Shown here: in pieces, positions 23,384-37,943 of the stretch
Position numbering within the stretch: position 1 is the first letter of the stretch
How the letters are laid out: every line of letters starts with the position of its first letter
Assembly: GCA_947561715.1 (NCBI GenBank)
Contig: OX387199.1
Span: forward strand, 1,059,001 to 1,123,000
Direction: 5' to 3'
Length of the DNA stretch: 64,000 nucleotides
DNA from: Ascidia mentula
Lineage: Eukaryota > Chordata > Ascidiacea > Phlebobranchia > Ascidiidae
Notes under the pieces: model-generated
The model's input: the letters and a program-made list of their open reading frames with translations, nothing else
Told to the model about the DNA's origin: nothing
Databases searched by the model: none
Translations under genes and position numbers: made by a program

Positions 23384-25164
23384 ATGGCGACAGCAATGTA
23401 CTTGGAGCAATACCTTGATAGTAAGTCATTAATTTGGTCTATATAAAATCAACTTCAATTCTACTGCATGCATTTCAAATACGTCTTTGTTACGTTAGGT
23501 TTGGAAACTCTTCCTTTTGAGTTGCAACGAAATTTTCAACTTATGAGACAGTTAGACCAACGTTCAGAAAATCTGAAGGTGAGTTTATTTGTTTTTGCTT
23601 ACTCGTATTTCTACCGAGGATTTCTGGGCTGTACTTCCAAACATTTGTCTTGATTTGTATTTAATAGTACATAAATTTGGTGTGATTGGTGTCTATGGAT
23701 CTCTGAAACGTAGCCCTTAGACACCTGTGGTCGGAGAGGTCGTGAATGGAAAGAATGACAAATTTTCGGATTTTTATTGGCAAAAAAAACTATATATACA
23801 TTATAGGTCACTTTGCACAAAATCTGCATTGTAATTAACATTTGTTAAAAAATTTCTTAGGCAAATCCTGAACTTTCCAATCTGGCATGGGGTATTAATG
23901 TACAAAACTGTCTGTTTGTTGGCAGGTGGAAATTGACAAGATGACAGAGGAATATGTGATAGAAGCAAAAAACTTGCCACCCAATGAACGTGTTAAAAGA
24001 ATAAAACAAATACAGGAGTCGTATGCAAAATGTCGCGAATTTGCTGACGATAAAGTTCAGTTAGCAATGCAGACATATGAAATGGTATATTTTGTAGGTT
24101 TGTTCATAAATAGTTGGCTAAGATCTGGTGTTTAATATGCAGGTTGACAAACATATTCGAAGACTTGATTCCGATTTAGCGAGATTTGAAGCCGATCTGA
24201 AAGAGAAATCAATTCAAGATGCAACTGGAACATCGAAGGTGACATTACAATGCTAGACTTATTGTCATTGCTATGGTAAGTCTGATTTACAATCATGTTG
24301 TTATTTAGGTTGATGTTGAAGCAACAGACAAAAAGCGTCGCAAGAAAGGTAGAATTGTTTCAGACGACGAAAATAAAAGTGCTCGAAAGCGTCAGAAGAC
24401 CGGTAACTAAACATATTCATTATAGTAGTGTAAAAAACAAAATGTGTATGTTGAGTTATATAAAGAGTTACAACCAAATTTTGAAAAATTACTAGTAAGC
24501 TAGGTATTGTACACAACTTGCATTTCATGTGAAACATTTATTTTTAGCGACTGAAGTTCACTTGCCCACTCCACTTGCTGCAGCGTATCAACAATCAGAT
24601 GTGTTGGACATGCCTGTGGACCCGAATGAACCCACATATTGTTTTTGCCATCAAGTTTCATACGGTGAAATGATTGGCTGCGATAATCCTGATGTAAGTA
24701 GTGGCTACATTTGTAAATATTCGGATTATATTTTAGTAATTTAATTAAATCCCTTTTAATTAAGTTGTTGCATGTCAAAAACAGGGACAAAATTTAGGTA
24801 TAGGAACAGTATGACTGCCAATTGTGGTTGGATACAAAATATAGATCAACAAATAATTTTTTTATTCTCCTCGGCAAAGATTGATTTACACTAAGGTGCT
24901 AGCTATGAAACAGTAAACTAGAGTCATAGTGTAGTCAGATAAGTGTTGTTGTAATTGTATTCAATTGCTATTTACTATACTTTTTCTGTTGTATTTCTAT
25001 TATATTTGAGCCATATGAATCACACATGTCATTGTAACCTTATTTTTTGTTTTTAGTGCCCAATCGAATGGTTTCATTTTGGTTGTGTTGGCCTTACTTC
25101 CAAACCAAAAGGAAAATGGTTTTGTAAAAACTGCCGGGAAGACAGGGAACGAAAGAAAAAATAA
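23384..25164 (+). CDS. ING5: Inhibitor of growth protein, ING4/ING5 type
   Basis: Subunit of HBO1/MOZ-type histone acetyltransferase complexes; its PHD finger reads H3K4me3 (family knowledge). Seven exons in phase: 23384-23420, 23499-23578, 23926-24084, 24143-24238, 24309-24402, 24548-24693, 25057-25164, giving 239 residues against 240 in human ING5. The N-terminus [13 protein letters not shown] matches ING5 except one residue. The ING domain (about 1-110) contains [15 protein letters not shown] and [21 protein letters not shown] basic KKRRKKG/ARKRQK segment (about 132-153) is the nuclear signal. The PHD finger (about 185-233) retains all Cys/His ligands: [30 protein letters not shown], followed by a lysine-rich tail. 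It may be the single invertebrate ING4/5 orthologue; N-terminal similarity favours ING5. Confidence 0.97.
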
Positions 25165-26219
25165 GTTGAACAAACACCATGCTTTTGTCTTTGTTATGTA
25201 CTTAAGTCGTCAAAATCTACCAGTGTGATATGGAGTAACATGCTGAATTAAATGTTTTGATGTACAAATGCTTCCAAAACATCCTGAGAGCGTGCTGCTT
25301 TTTACATTTTTTGGCATGTATTTTTCTACATCGTACATGTGCTTTTTATTGCAATGATTTAAAATTAATTTGAACTGCATTTTGAGCAGAACATCCTAAA
25401 TTGGTTTGAGGTGTGTAGAATTTTCAACAAGATTTTACGTGCTGTTGTATTTGTTTTTTATTCACCGCCAGTACTACATTATAAATATGCTGCTATGCGT
25501 TACAGTTGAAACTTGATGTGTGTATTGCTGATCGCACCTTTTTCAATACACAATTGACGAAGTTTGTGGGGTTTTGGAACTCCTGAACATTGGACACATT
25601 CACAAAACTTGTTGCAGTTAATGAACATAGTTTTATTGATTTTGCGAAAAGGTAAATTAATGGCTTTAGACAAAGATAAGTTGAGTTGAACAATGAAACA
25701 CCAAAATGATCTCTTAAAAAATGACTTTTACAACTGTTAAATTGGTAATAACGCATCTTCTAGGTAATATTGTAATGTAAAAAACTACAGACACTGAATA
25801 CAATAATTTGTATGAAAGTGTTTTTGAACACAAGATAAAATGCAATAAAAATATGTAACAATGATTATCACTGCAATATAACATGATAGATTACAAAAAA
25901 CATATGGGATATCATTCCCCCAAGCAAGTGCTACCATTTACAACTGAAACTTTGTTTAAAAACAAAACAGGCACAAAGGTTTAAACAAGAGAAATTCAAT
26001 AACACTACACAATTTTCTCTCCAGTAAGCATTTACAGTTGAATAAAACAATTACATCGAAACTAAGACTAACACAAGTGCTTGGTGCAAACTGATTGCAT
26101 GCCGATACCAAAGTCACAAAAATAATTGGCACTGAATTTATACAAAGAACTTAAAAGGTAAGCGGTTACTGTTCCCTGGGACCTGGCTTATTTCGACGAA
26201 AAATTGCCACAGCAAATCA
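25165..26219. other. Tail-to-tail spacer between ING and ROS1 genes
   Basis: About 1 kb separating two converging genes, holding only 3' UTR-type AT-rich sequence. ATTAAA at 25247-25252 and AATAAA at 25844-25849 are candidate ING poly(A) signals. TTTATT at 25632-25637 is a candidate AATAAA for the minus-strand gene. If that one is used, the two 3' UTRs may overlap. Confidence 0.5.
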
Positions 26220-29200
26220 TCATAAATACGTCACTCCGTTTTTGTAATTTCCTATTTCTGGTTTATTTTCAGTTTGTCCCCTGGTCCCGCTCTCATTGTC
26301 GTCATCCCAATGACGTGTCAGTTCGTTGACGTAAGCTCTGCCGTTAAGCCGAACTGAACCACGCTCGGTTCCGTTATTGTCGCCATCGCCGCGTTTGCTT
26401 CGTCGCTTGGGGGCGCCCTTTAACGATGCCTGGCCGCTTAGCGACCTCACGTGGCCGTTCGACCGTACAGAACTACGTTCGAATGTATAGAGAATGAATA
26501 ATTTGGCTAAAATGGATTAGATTTTGTCATGACAGAAAATCCAATTTCCAAAAATTAACCGTGACGACAGCATTAGGGTTATTTAAATAAACTTTTTGAG
26601 TAACCTTTGTTCACACGTCAAGAAACAGCAACAATCCACTCACCCGTTCTTGTGTTTGTGGGAATTTTGATGTGTTGTATGTTGGTCGTCAGGTTGTGAT
26701 ACGGGGGGCATTTGAAAGGTGGAAGAATGGACTGGAGTTCTCACATACTGATTCTCAGGACATTCCACGAATTCTGCATCAAGCGCGTCCTCCTTCGACA
26801 CCGCGTTCGTCCTGTGTTGTAATTATGTGTGGGAAATAAAGGCTTCGCCATTTGATAACCTTCATGGTTTTAGTGTTGCTATTTCATTTCTTGCGTTTCA
26901 TTCACGTAAAAACAAAAGATATGATTTTGTCATTTCTTGTTCTACCATTAGGTATCTGAGATTGTCAAGCAAGGACCTGAGCAGTGGCACGATCCTGACA
27001 ATCATGCGTATAAATGAAACATTACTGCGTTGTCTTGTTCTATCACGTTTACATTATAAGGATATAAACACAACTGCCCCGTTTTTTTAATTTGCTGGGA
27101 AAATATTGGGAATTATGCGAGCAACGAGAACAGGGACACGGAAATAATTAACAAACCATTCAACAGGATAATAAAAATAATTTCGGTTTAAGTACTAGAA
27201 ACCAACTAACCCTGACTTTTCCAGCATGTTTACAGACGTGCGGTTTTACAGAGGAAAATAAAACCGGCTGTTACATAACAAACACTTACCTTTCTGCAGT
27301 TTTCCCTAAAACAGAATCAGCGAGAAAACCAAGTTGAGCATAGTTGATGTTTTGGGAGGTGGGCGTTTTGGGGATGACGAGCTGCAAAGACAATTATCGT
27401 TACTAAGTGAGGGAAGTTTCAACATTGATTCAAGTTGGGATATTTTTGTATTTAAACGTCGAATAATCCGCGTCAATAACGCATTTGTAACCAATCGAGG
27501 ATTTTCAACTTAAATGAGAAAACAAGTGTTTGGAAAATGTAGATTCACCTCCACATCACTGGCTGAAGTTGCGCTGGAACGACGGATGAAGTTGTTCGTA
27601 TACGGAGTCGAAACCGACTCTAACTGGAATGAACCGGTTTCGTAGGACGGACTGCTGAAACTCACAGCAGCATACCCGTTGTGAGCATGCGCAGTTTCGT
27701 CTAAAACCAAAAAATTGCAGTCGGTAAAAATCAACGATACAGATGCGCAGACGAAACGGAGAGGCTTATAACGTATACATGTGGGCGCTCACACAGTCGG
27801 CAGAGCAGCGGTTCGTCGTCAAACATGCTCCAGCCCTCCCAGACCCAAACGTACCGCAAATCAAATCAACATCTATTTTAGCGATGGTTGCCCACAACAC
27901 GGAAACCCAACCTCGCGCCCAAGTTTACTCAAAACGCCCAAAAGTGGACCGGGCCGGATTGTGACGTCACAGATTAGCGCGGTCGGCGGAGAACGAAATG
28001 TTTGGGGATGAATTTTCGCGCTCGTTAGAAGGTCTCGTTGCCTAGTGACGGATTTAAAAGGGAACGGGGGAGGGCGTAATTGGAAAGGACGACACTCGGT
28101 CGAAATTCCTGCGTGCGCCTAATTTGGCTTCGGCGTCCGACGGTAAACAGCCCCATGTTGTGACGTCACATACCAATGCACTATGGCGTCACAATAACAG
28201 TTCGCTTGAATTGTAAATCCTGGCAAAACGCTTAAACACTTTAAACCCAAAACCATTTAAACACCACATAGGCATGTTACTAAGTGGTATTTTAACCTTT
28301 CTTTCTTACATTATCAGTTACGTCATACAACATAATAGTGACGTCATATTACTTGACAGTGGTACCATAACCTCGCGTATCAACATCTTACCTTCGTCAA
28401 ACGCGAACGCGCGGTTGTCGAAGTATTGCACGGGGCGGGTTTCGAACACAGAATCTTCTGCATTCGGCGACATCGTCGAGTAATTTAACGAGTTGTTCGC
28501 GGCGACGGGGGTTTCCCCGTTCGAGTTGTCTTGAGCTGACAAGTCGATCTGAATAAACGACAAATGTTGACGCACATTTTCCAGGGATTTTTTAGGCACG
28601 GTATTTTTCCCACCTTGCAGTTTTGCAGGGTTTGTAAAACTTCTTGAAACGCGGGACGTTCGGCTGGTTCCATACTCCAACACTTCATCATTATCGCGTA
28701 CCTTTGTCACAAACAAATCAAGTTTGTTGGCAAAAGAAACAGAAAAAGTCCTGCATTTAGCGTTGTTCATACTTGAAACGTATCGAAAATAAGAAAGGCG
28801 GCCAAAACAGCTTAAAAACCGCCTCAAACTAAAGACGCTCATTCACAAGCATAGTCAATAATGTGAAACTTTCAGAAGTTGGTTTCCGAAAGCTTCACAT
28901 TACTTATTAACATAAATTGGTGTCGCTGATAGAATGGCAATGCCTATAAGAGGGATATATTCTGGCAAAATTAAGGAATCAGTCATTCACAAGTTAGGAC
29001 AAATCTGAGAAACAAAAACGCTTGGATTTTCTGACACGTCGCCCTTCAAAATAACTCACAGGACATCGGGGCAATTGCTCGGTCTCTCCAACCTTCCACC
29101 GTCTTTGACGAAATGGATCACCTCCAAGTTGTTGAATGCGGGGTAAGGTTGTTGCCCGAACGTCATCACCTCCCACAGCAAGACTCCGAACGCCCTAGGA

Positions 29201-32200
29201 ACAATAATAACCCCGTGTTATGTTGTGCACTCCAGACCTTTTCAATTCGTCACGTCTGAAACTGCTGTCGTTGCATATTTTTTTGAGGAATCAACTTACG
29301 CAAGATAAAAGCAGACATGCATAATCAGACCAAACTAAAATAAGAACAAGATCCCATTCTTGCATTGCTGGAAATTGGTGCAGAATAATCGATTTTATGT
29401 TTTGTTCGAAACATCACAACATCAGCCACTGAATTTTCGCGACATGCCAGCCTTAATCATTGCTAGAGAAAATCTGCCCCTCCCCAATTAGCGCAACCCA
29501 TTATCGCCCTCTCCCCCCTAGGGGCCCGGAGGGGTGTGCATGTGGTCACGCTTGGTTGAGATCGCCGTGTCGTCACGGGTTCTTGACTCGTGGAGTCGAG
29601 TTACCAAACAACTCGAGTAAATGACTCGTTCTGTCATCGCGCAGTTCGATCGCCGTTTCAAACAATGGATTCGAATTTGGTTCCAGCGCACGCAACTTCC
29701 ATTGATCATTACCAGGCTGAGAAGCGCCTTCTGATCTTGATTTATGTTTTACTCGGCTGCAAGACGCAGGTTGGGGGTTCAAACCCCACCAACAGATCCC
29801 TCGTGCTTTCCAGAGGTTTTATTTCCTTTTAAATTATTTTATTTTGCGGTGTACAAATTAATACGCTATAAGTGCAGCGTTTACCAAAATTTAAATTAAT
29901 ATGAAGCAGATATCTGGTTTCAATACTGGTGCTCTAAGATTTTGGGCAACAAACGCATGAGAACAGTCCAAACAGAACAAAAAACACCACGACAATCTTG
30001 GTGAAAAACGTCAACGTTTACTTGACGGGTCTGACGTTAAAATGGTGTCTTTTCAACTTAAATAACCTTGCAGAACGGACATGAAAGTTTGGGAAACACT
30101 GCTATGGTTTGTGCGTCGATGTTCAAAATATTGGCGAAAGTCGGTACGGGGCATTGTTTAGTTTGCGATATTTTCAACGCAATTTAAGTATAGCTTCATA
30201 GGATAGGCCATTTTGTATCTTTATTTCCTTTGAACCGTTTTCTTGTCAGTTAAGTCAGTTCATATTGAAAACCCATTAGGGAAGAGTTCATCACCTTCAA
30301 ACCCCAAACCTTCAAAGTTTTCCGGCATTTTAAAACCGTTTTTTCTTCTGAAGTGCTTCAGATTTTGTAACCTGCCACACCCAGGACCAAATCAGGAAAA
30401 AAGCTTCTGTCAAGAGCTTGTTAAAAAGCAGGTTAAAATTTGAAAGGAGCAATTGCAGCATTAGAAGCCCCCGAACGCGAAATGTCAACTCTGGTTTCTT
30501 GTGAGTGGCGAGGTCATTCCAGGCGTTGGCATGCGTTCCTAAGTGTGGCCATACGTCTTCCAAAGGGGTTGGAGTTTTCATAATAAAAGTGGTTCGCACG
30601 CTATCTGCGACCAGGTGGCATTTTTTGGATGTCTGGTGTCCACCTGTGGTCAGGAAAGCACTCACCCCTCACAAACCGCTCATGGAAAACACTTTAGGGT
30701 CAAACTTAAACGTCCACCACTGGCGGAGTTACTGTGCATGCAAGCATATTACTTGGGGAATATCAACGCACAGTTATTCGTCTCATAGAGTTTGAAATTA
30801 TTGCACCTTTCAATAGGTTTAACAAACTTTGAACAAAACTTTGAATGATATTGGTTTGTAAACAAAGGAGTCTGAGCATCAGATGCGACCGCAAATTTCT
30901 TTCCGATTTCACGTCTTGGAATTCCACAAACAATTCAAAATAATGACAAGCCAATAAAAATGTTAAAGGCGCCAAAAGTCTGACAAATCATCCACGGGCT
31001 GATGATATTTACACGGAGCGAGAAGTGACAACAATAGGATTGTAAACAAAACACGACCGTTTCGACGTTAACTTGCTCGATGCGCAACAACTCCATCAAG
31101 GTATTCACTAAAAACCCTGTGTTATGTCGCCGAGAGAGTCAACGCGCGACCCTTCGCCACGGATTAAAAGCACCCCGCCCTAACCTGTGCACGCAAGTCA
31201 ATTGATCCGAGGCGGCGCAGTTACATTAACGCTTCCCGACGCTACGTCACCGGCAAGTCAAGTGCGCATGCGCGAAGATGAGAGGAATTGATGACGTGAG
31301 GACTGGCTCAGACAGCAAAGTCCGCTTATGTTAGTTTACATCAGGGTAACTTGACCTTTTCGTCCTGAAATGTTGACAATTGTTGATGGATTGTCCTCAG
31401 AATTTAAAATGTTACCTAACAGCTCTTTCTGTGAAAAGTAACTGAGAACGTATTTTGTTTTTTTCCGCATTTTAAAAACATGATTTGGAATAAAAACAAT
31501 AATCAATTTCTTCAACACGATCAAAAAAACATGGCGAATTAGTGCTTAGTTTTTAATTGTCTTTATTTAAATAAATTGCAGAAATATGTATAAAAATTAG
31601 CATTAATTTGAGATTTGTTTAAAAGAAAATCTTGCAGGACCAAATTACCGCGTCGAAATTCTATCTATTTTTTCTACTGATTTTTCGGAATCGCTGAAAA
31701 ATATTTCTTCACATTCTTGTCAATTAAATTTACCAACATTTTCCGACTACATATTCTGACATGGCTAAAATTCTGGTACAAATATTTGGGAGGAAAACAA
31801 AATGGCGCCGTGACTGCAGTGTTCGCAGATAGTTAAGCGTATATAATAAGAAAGTCGCAAAGTTTTATATCAATCTGCTTAACTCGCATGATAATGTGTG
31901 TGTGGAAAAATATCCACTTTTGATAAAAATATTTGTAATTGGTCAAATTGTTTGCGAAAGGGTTTAATGTGATGAAAGCAAAAAATGGGCAAAATCCAAC
32001 ATAACTCATTTTCCCATTTACATAACCGCCCCCCAATATACGTATCCGCATGTGGAAGGAAAAGACTTTGTCCAAAATGGCAGGTAATTGAGCAAAAGAA
32101 CATTAAACGGAAACTGGGTCGTTACATTTGTTTGATGTCGGGATTCTGAGGTGCGCCGATTTGATGTTCGTCCGATGCTCTCAAAACTCTTAAGTTGGCA

Positions 32201-35200
32201 ACGGATCGTGTCAAGTCTGTTTCCTGATCTCAGTGATTTTACTTGATACTTCGGTTGGTGGATGTTTTTGCTTCTACCGTTTCGCCACGTATTTTTTTGG
32301 TCGTGAATCAAGTCTTTCCGTTTGACGATTTTGGTTCATTGCATTTTCCCGTTTCCTCAAATCTAATTTCCGTGAAACTTGAAACCCACATCCCGCTTAT
32401 TTAATTTTAAGCGAAGATTAACATCTTTACAACAACTGAACAATTCATATCCTTTGCTTTGCAAATTGTAAAGAACGTGATTTACCGCAACATCAGATTC
32501 TAACATTACAAACAAAGCATTCGTTTTCAACACTAAATTGGCCTGGTATTACAAGCTTGTATAGGGATACATAATTCGCCATATAGGCATCGTCAGTCCA
32601 TGTGAAGGAAATACTTATTTATTAAAACATTGTATTAACGGTTACAATAATTTTTAAACTGTGCAGTAATCTTTTTGTTTAAAGATCTTTAAATGAAGTA
32701 TGGTCGGTGTAAACCTCACCGCATAATTCTCAACAGCAAACATCAATTCCATTGTGTGTAAATGGCAAAAAAACGATACATGGGAAAGTAACGTGTTACC
32801 TTTGTCATGTGGGAACATTAGGTACATAGTCAGTGTACTCGTGTACCGACCGCACATTCGTCTGTCAACAAATATGTTAATGAAAAAGCTCGGCTTTGTG
32901 CGTCTCCCCACCCTACGACTTGACCCTTGACCCGACTTTCGCGGAACCATTGTTATGTCACGCCCGATCGGCGCCATTTACAACAATTCGGTTTTCGCGA
33001 GGAACGCTCGAAGTTTTCGGGAAAGCATTGGGATTTTGGAATGAGATTGTTTAAAGAACGAGCTCTGGTTGTTTGGAGTTTTTGGAGCTTTCGAAGGCTC
33101 GAAATTAAGAGCAGGCAATTTGTCTCAAGTGGGGACGACGAGGTTGACAAAAAACAATTTGTGACGACGTTGGATTTTTTTGCTTCTTGAGAAACAGCGA
33201 ATACAAAAGTACTTCGGGGAATCATTTGAAATCCGGTCAATTTAACTGGAAATAATAGCTTTTGAATATTTGTACTTTTCAACACTTTGTTTCACAACCA
33301 CTGTCTACAAAACGTATAAATTTGTAAGGGGAAAGAAAGTACTATACATGAAAATAAACAATGCCAAATGAATAAAACTATCTGGAAATTCAAGCAAACA
33401 ACGACCTCCAGAGCAAACCCATGGATTACCGAATAGTCCAATTTGCCCGTCAGTAAAACGCTCTACGGGAAGGTGTAATGTTACCGACAACACAGATCAA
33501 CGCATTCTCAACATTCCCCCTGTACTGGACACTGGAAGTGGTCACTCAACCCCCACCCCCACGTCACATACCAATCACTCCCCAGGTGATTACCCCATTA
33601 AACCCGCGTGACAACGGGGGCCACTTATCGCCCCCTCGGACCCCTGCTGTGGTCATTTGAGACATCGGGGCCCCTTTCCGGCCCGCTAAAATGACTCGGC
33701 CGACTTTGGAAGAAAAGGAAAATTACTTTTCTGGCGTTTGGAATTCTCAGGGTCGGGGAATTTCTTAAAGGAAAACCGAACAGTAAAACTTTCTTATGAA
33801 TAAACAACAAAAAGGTTGCGAAAAATTTTTGCTATAAAACATTCCACAGTTTCAGGCTGTCATGTAATTTGTTTCTCGCAATTTTCAAGTCTTTTAACGA
33901 CAATATTTCTCGATGTCCACGTCCATTACAAAAAAATTAACACGTTCCTTTAACAAGCGATGTCGTCACCATTAGAACAGTTTTGTGTGGAGGAATTTGC
34001 AAAGGAGTTCCCACCTGACCAAACAACGCGTCGTTTCCTCTTGAGACATGCGGATAATTTTACAGGAACGTTCGTTAACGAGTGTCATTACCTGGAGTTG
34101 TAAATCGCTGCTTGGGAAATTGTACAAGTTGAATGCTGGAAGGTTGGATAACTTGTATGCTTACGTATCCACTCTTTGTTTTTACAATTTGTTTTTAAGA
34201 ATAATATCTTGCATAAATTAAAAAACATTACTAGAATAAATCGGTGTATAATTTTTTTTAAATGTATTCTTATTGAAGTTATACAATAGTCACGAGCCAA
34301 TAAATTGATGTTAATTTTTTGAAAGATAATACATCGGTTTTATTTCCTACAAATTATATTCCTAAAAAAGTGATTCCGAAAAACAAAGGTTAATGGGGAT
34401 CAGGGAAGTTTTCAAAGACATCAGGCTCTAAAAACAACATTTCCTTGCTCTGAACAACTACGTAAAGTTAACCCCAAATAACCTTTCGAAAAGACAAAAA
34501 AATTGCCTGGACGTTTGTGCCATCACAAACCGTCATAAAAAAATATAACATAACAATGAAATGAAAATACAAGGAAACACTCGAGACAGCTATAACTGAA
34601 ATTTCACAAACCAATGAATAACTCACCAGACATCACTTTGAACTGTGTAGATCTTCAACGTAAGGTTCTCTGGCGCCATCCAGCGTACGGGAAGAAGTCC
34701 TTCGCCTTCCTTGTGATAATAATCGTGCCGGTAGATGTCGCGCGCGAGCCCGAAGTCACCGATTTTAACGACTCGGCTATTGGTTCGGAAAGCCTTCGTT
34801 GACACGAGACAGTTGCGAGCCGCCAGGTCCCTGGAATGTGGTTTAAAACCCCGTTAGTCTGTGACTTAATTGACGAGAAGGCGAATAGAATATCCAGCGA
34901 TTTCTAAAGGGTTTCACCGAACACCAGGGTTTTATAACAAAATACGAAGGATTCCATGAGCTACTTTTTGGTTTAAGCAAATGCTGATGAACATGTCCCT
35001 CAAAACTTTGGGGTTCCTGGGTAGCTTAAATGACCTAAAGGTTTCCGTGCAGAGAAAAATTGGTGAAACAATGCCCTGGTCTTAAAAAATATATTTTTAA
35101 CGAAATCAAAGAAAACGACAAAAATGTGCCGTTGATATGCGAAGAAGTGAAGCTATGCAACACAATGTACAGAGAAATAAAGGATATTCTACTTTCCACA

Positions 35201-37890
35201 ATAAACCTAGATCTGCAAATATCCATCACAACACCCTCGATCGATTTTCTGCTTGGTATTTGGGTCCAGTTCAGCCAACAGTGCGCCCCATTTAAAAACA
35301 TACCTGTGTATAAAATGTTGGGTTTCCAAGTACTGACACCCAGCGGCCAGATCAAGACAAATATCCAGTAAGTCCAACATCTCGAGTTTTGCCGAAAGAA
35401 TCTGGAAAAAATTTAAACATTTTCTCAACATGTTTTGCCAAACAAACATGTTGTTTTAGATACGAAGTCACACTTTTAATAAGGAGACTCCGTTTTTAAT
35501 TGAATATCTGTTGTGTTCTTAAACAATCGAAAATGAAATTTTCAATAAACTTAACCCAAACAATTAGTCAAAAAACTTTCAGTAAACACGATCTTTAACT
35601 GGAGTGAAAATAATTTAATGATTCGCCAAGCAATATTGTCGGCGACCAAATCAATAAACCAACTACGACACAACTTACCTGGGTTGGTCGAGCTTGCCTC
35701 AGATATTTGAGCAAATCCCCACCTTCCATCAGTTCTAGGATTAGAAGGTGAGGTTCGTTATCAAGACAAACTCCCAGTAGGGAGATGATATTCGGATGAT
35801 CGAACAAACTAGAACAAAAATTACCAATGTTAAGAATGTTGCTTTCCATTTAGGACCTTTAGTCAGGCGGTCCATTGATGGTGGGTGCTGTTGAAAATAC
35901 CGTTGAAATTGTACCAACATATTAGGGAGAATTTTGTGGAAAATTGAATCACATAAAATTTTCCCATTCGTGATGGTTGAAACAAATAACACTTTTTACA
36001 ATACGACTCCAGTCCTATGGGGTTTGTTGCTTATATTAATGTAACAAGTACAAGAGAGTCATGTTGAGACATTGCTACAATACAAAATGTTTGAAATGTG
36101 GTAGAAAATAATAAACCCAACTTCAAATTCAAGAACTCACCTCATGAAATAGGCCTCCATCAGGAATTCGCATTTCTCGCTGTCGCTCGCTCCGTCCTTT
36201 AACGTTTTCACTGCGACCGGATATTCTATACCCGCCTCCCCACCTTTTACGTCGATCGCAATTCCTTTGTAGACCTGAAACAAAACGTACAGGTGAAATA
36301 TAACAGTGAAGTTAGGTGCTGGTTCATACTTCCAACCGACAAATGGAGATTCTGGTCGGTTAAACATCACAAAACCCACAAATTCACAACAAAATACGAA
36401 AACTGTCACCCTTGATGGTAGATATGTCAACGAGATACAATATAACTTGGTGCAGCGGTACTCAAACTGTGCTAAGTCCTGGTGTATATAAGTTATGCAT
36501 GAAACATGTCTGCGTTCTTTTGTAACTTTTACAAGCTACGTGACAAATACATTTCGCTTTAGGGCGAATAATTCCCAGAATAGATTGACAAGAATCCATC
36601 AAAGGATGTTGAAATAAGAAATCAAACGACAGCTTTTGTAACACAACACCCTCCTTACCTCCCCGAAAGCTCCACTGCCCAGAAGAATATCCAGAGCGAG
36701 CTTGTCACGTGGAAAGAGTGGGAGTTTCTTCATGTAATCGTCGGGCAAGTTGATTCTACCTTCATTGTTGGCAGCGGCCATCGCCAAACTTGTCATGTGA
36801 CGTATCTGTGCCAATTCCATGTCCATACCGTAGTTGATGTGGATTGTAGCAATTTCGCCTGGAAGCTGTTTTCTGAAACGTTTGCGTCGACGACGAATGC
36901 TGCATTTGTAACCTGCGCAACAGCTTGAATGAATAGATGATTTTTAAGAAGTAGTTTCTACGACAACAAGCAGCCGTGTATTTTTGTCTGTGAGTTTGAA
37001 ACTCAAAGTCAGGGTTACCGGAAATTAACCACGCTGTTTTTTATGTTGAAATCTTAGAAATTTCACCACATAGCAATCCAGAGTTGTTACAACGTTAGCA
37101 GAAAAAATAGTTAACTGGTACGAGAGAAAAGGTGTACGGACTTCCCAAGGAGGCAAGACATCACAAAGCAGAATAAACCAACACACATACATCTCACATA
37201 ATAGAAATCATAAACTCACAGACAAATGCCAGTATGACGATCATCACGAAGAATGCGGTTCCAACAGACGAACCAATAACAATCCACTTGTATCTGCTGT
37301 CTGCCAATCAAACATGGTTTAGGAGAAGATGTGCAAGAATATGGTATAAAATCTGAATCATAAACAGATATGATGAAAACATTTGAGCAATTCGATTGTT
37401 GTTACACTTTTACTGGCAATAAAATCATTCTGTCACGTTTTATTGGCAAGTTTGTTGCATATAGTATGATTAAAAACCGCCCAAAAATCCATTAAAAAAC
37501 ATAAATTTTCAAAAAGTTTTAAGGAGAAATTAATCTCACTGTCGACTGGCAGGGTGAACTGATAAGGTGACGTCACCGCGCTCGAGTCTCCTCTTCCAGC
37601 TCCGTTGACCGCGTACACCTGGTGACGATAAAGAGCACACTTGAAATATGCCGGTAATTGATGTCACAGCTAAGCTACTTTCAAAACGGTAAATCCTTCG
37701 TCACATTAAGAAAGGTACTTACCCTAAACTCGTACCACTCATCCTGGGTGAGATTGGTGATCACCCACCTCCTCTCTGCTCGCACGTTCACCACAGTAGC
37801 AGTTCTCCACCTCCCGAACAAGTCCCTGTGGTGGTCCGGAGCAGAGCGGTTTCTGAAATATAAAAAAAACCTGTCTTTTAAAAACGACGA

Positions 37891-37943
<53 letters not shown>

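Larger units (their letters stand above)
29195..34626 (-). other. 5.4-kb intron splitting the ROS1 kinase domain
   Basis: The intron interrupts the tryptophan codon of SDVW-AFG. It holds a tRNA-like B-box near 29773-29790, a palindromic TGCGCATGCGC (NRF1-type) at 31263-31273, and a 47-codon small ORF at 33960-34103 on the opposite strand. Otherwise I see no genes. Other introns of this gene are mostly below 900 bp. Confidence 0.6.

Noticed and set aside
29772-29795. Possible complete tRNA gene around the B-box
   Set aside because: No complementary 7-bp 5' acceptor strand and no good A-box at the right distance.
31263-31273. NRF1-type palindrome TGCGCATGCGC in the ROS1 intron
   Set aside because: A single short motif without an associated transcript start; could be chance.
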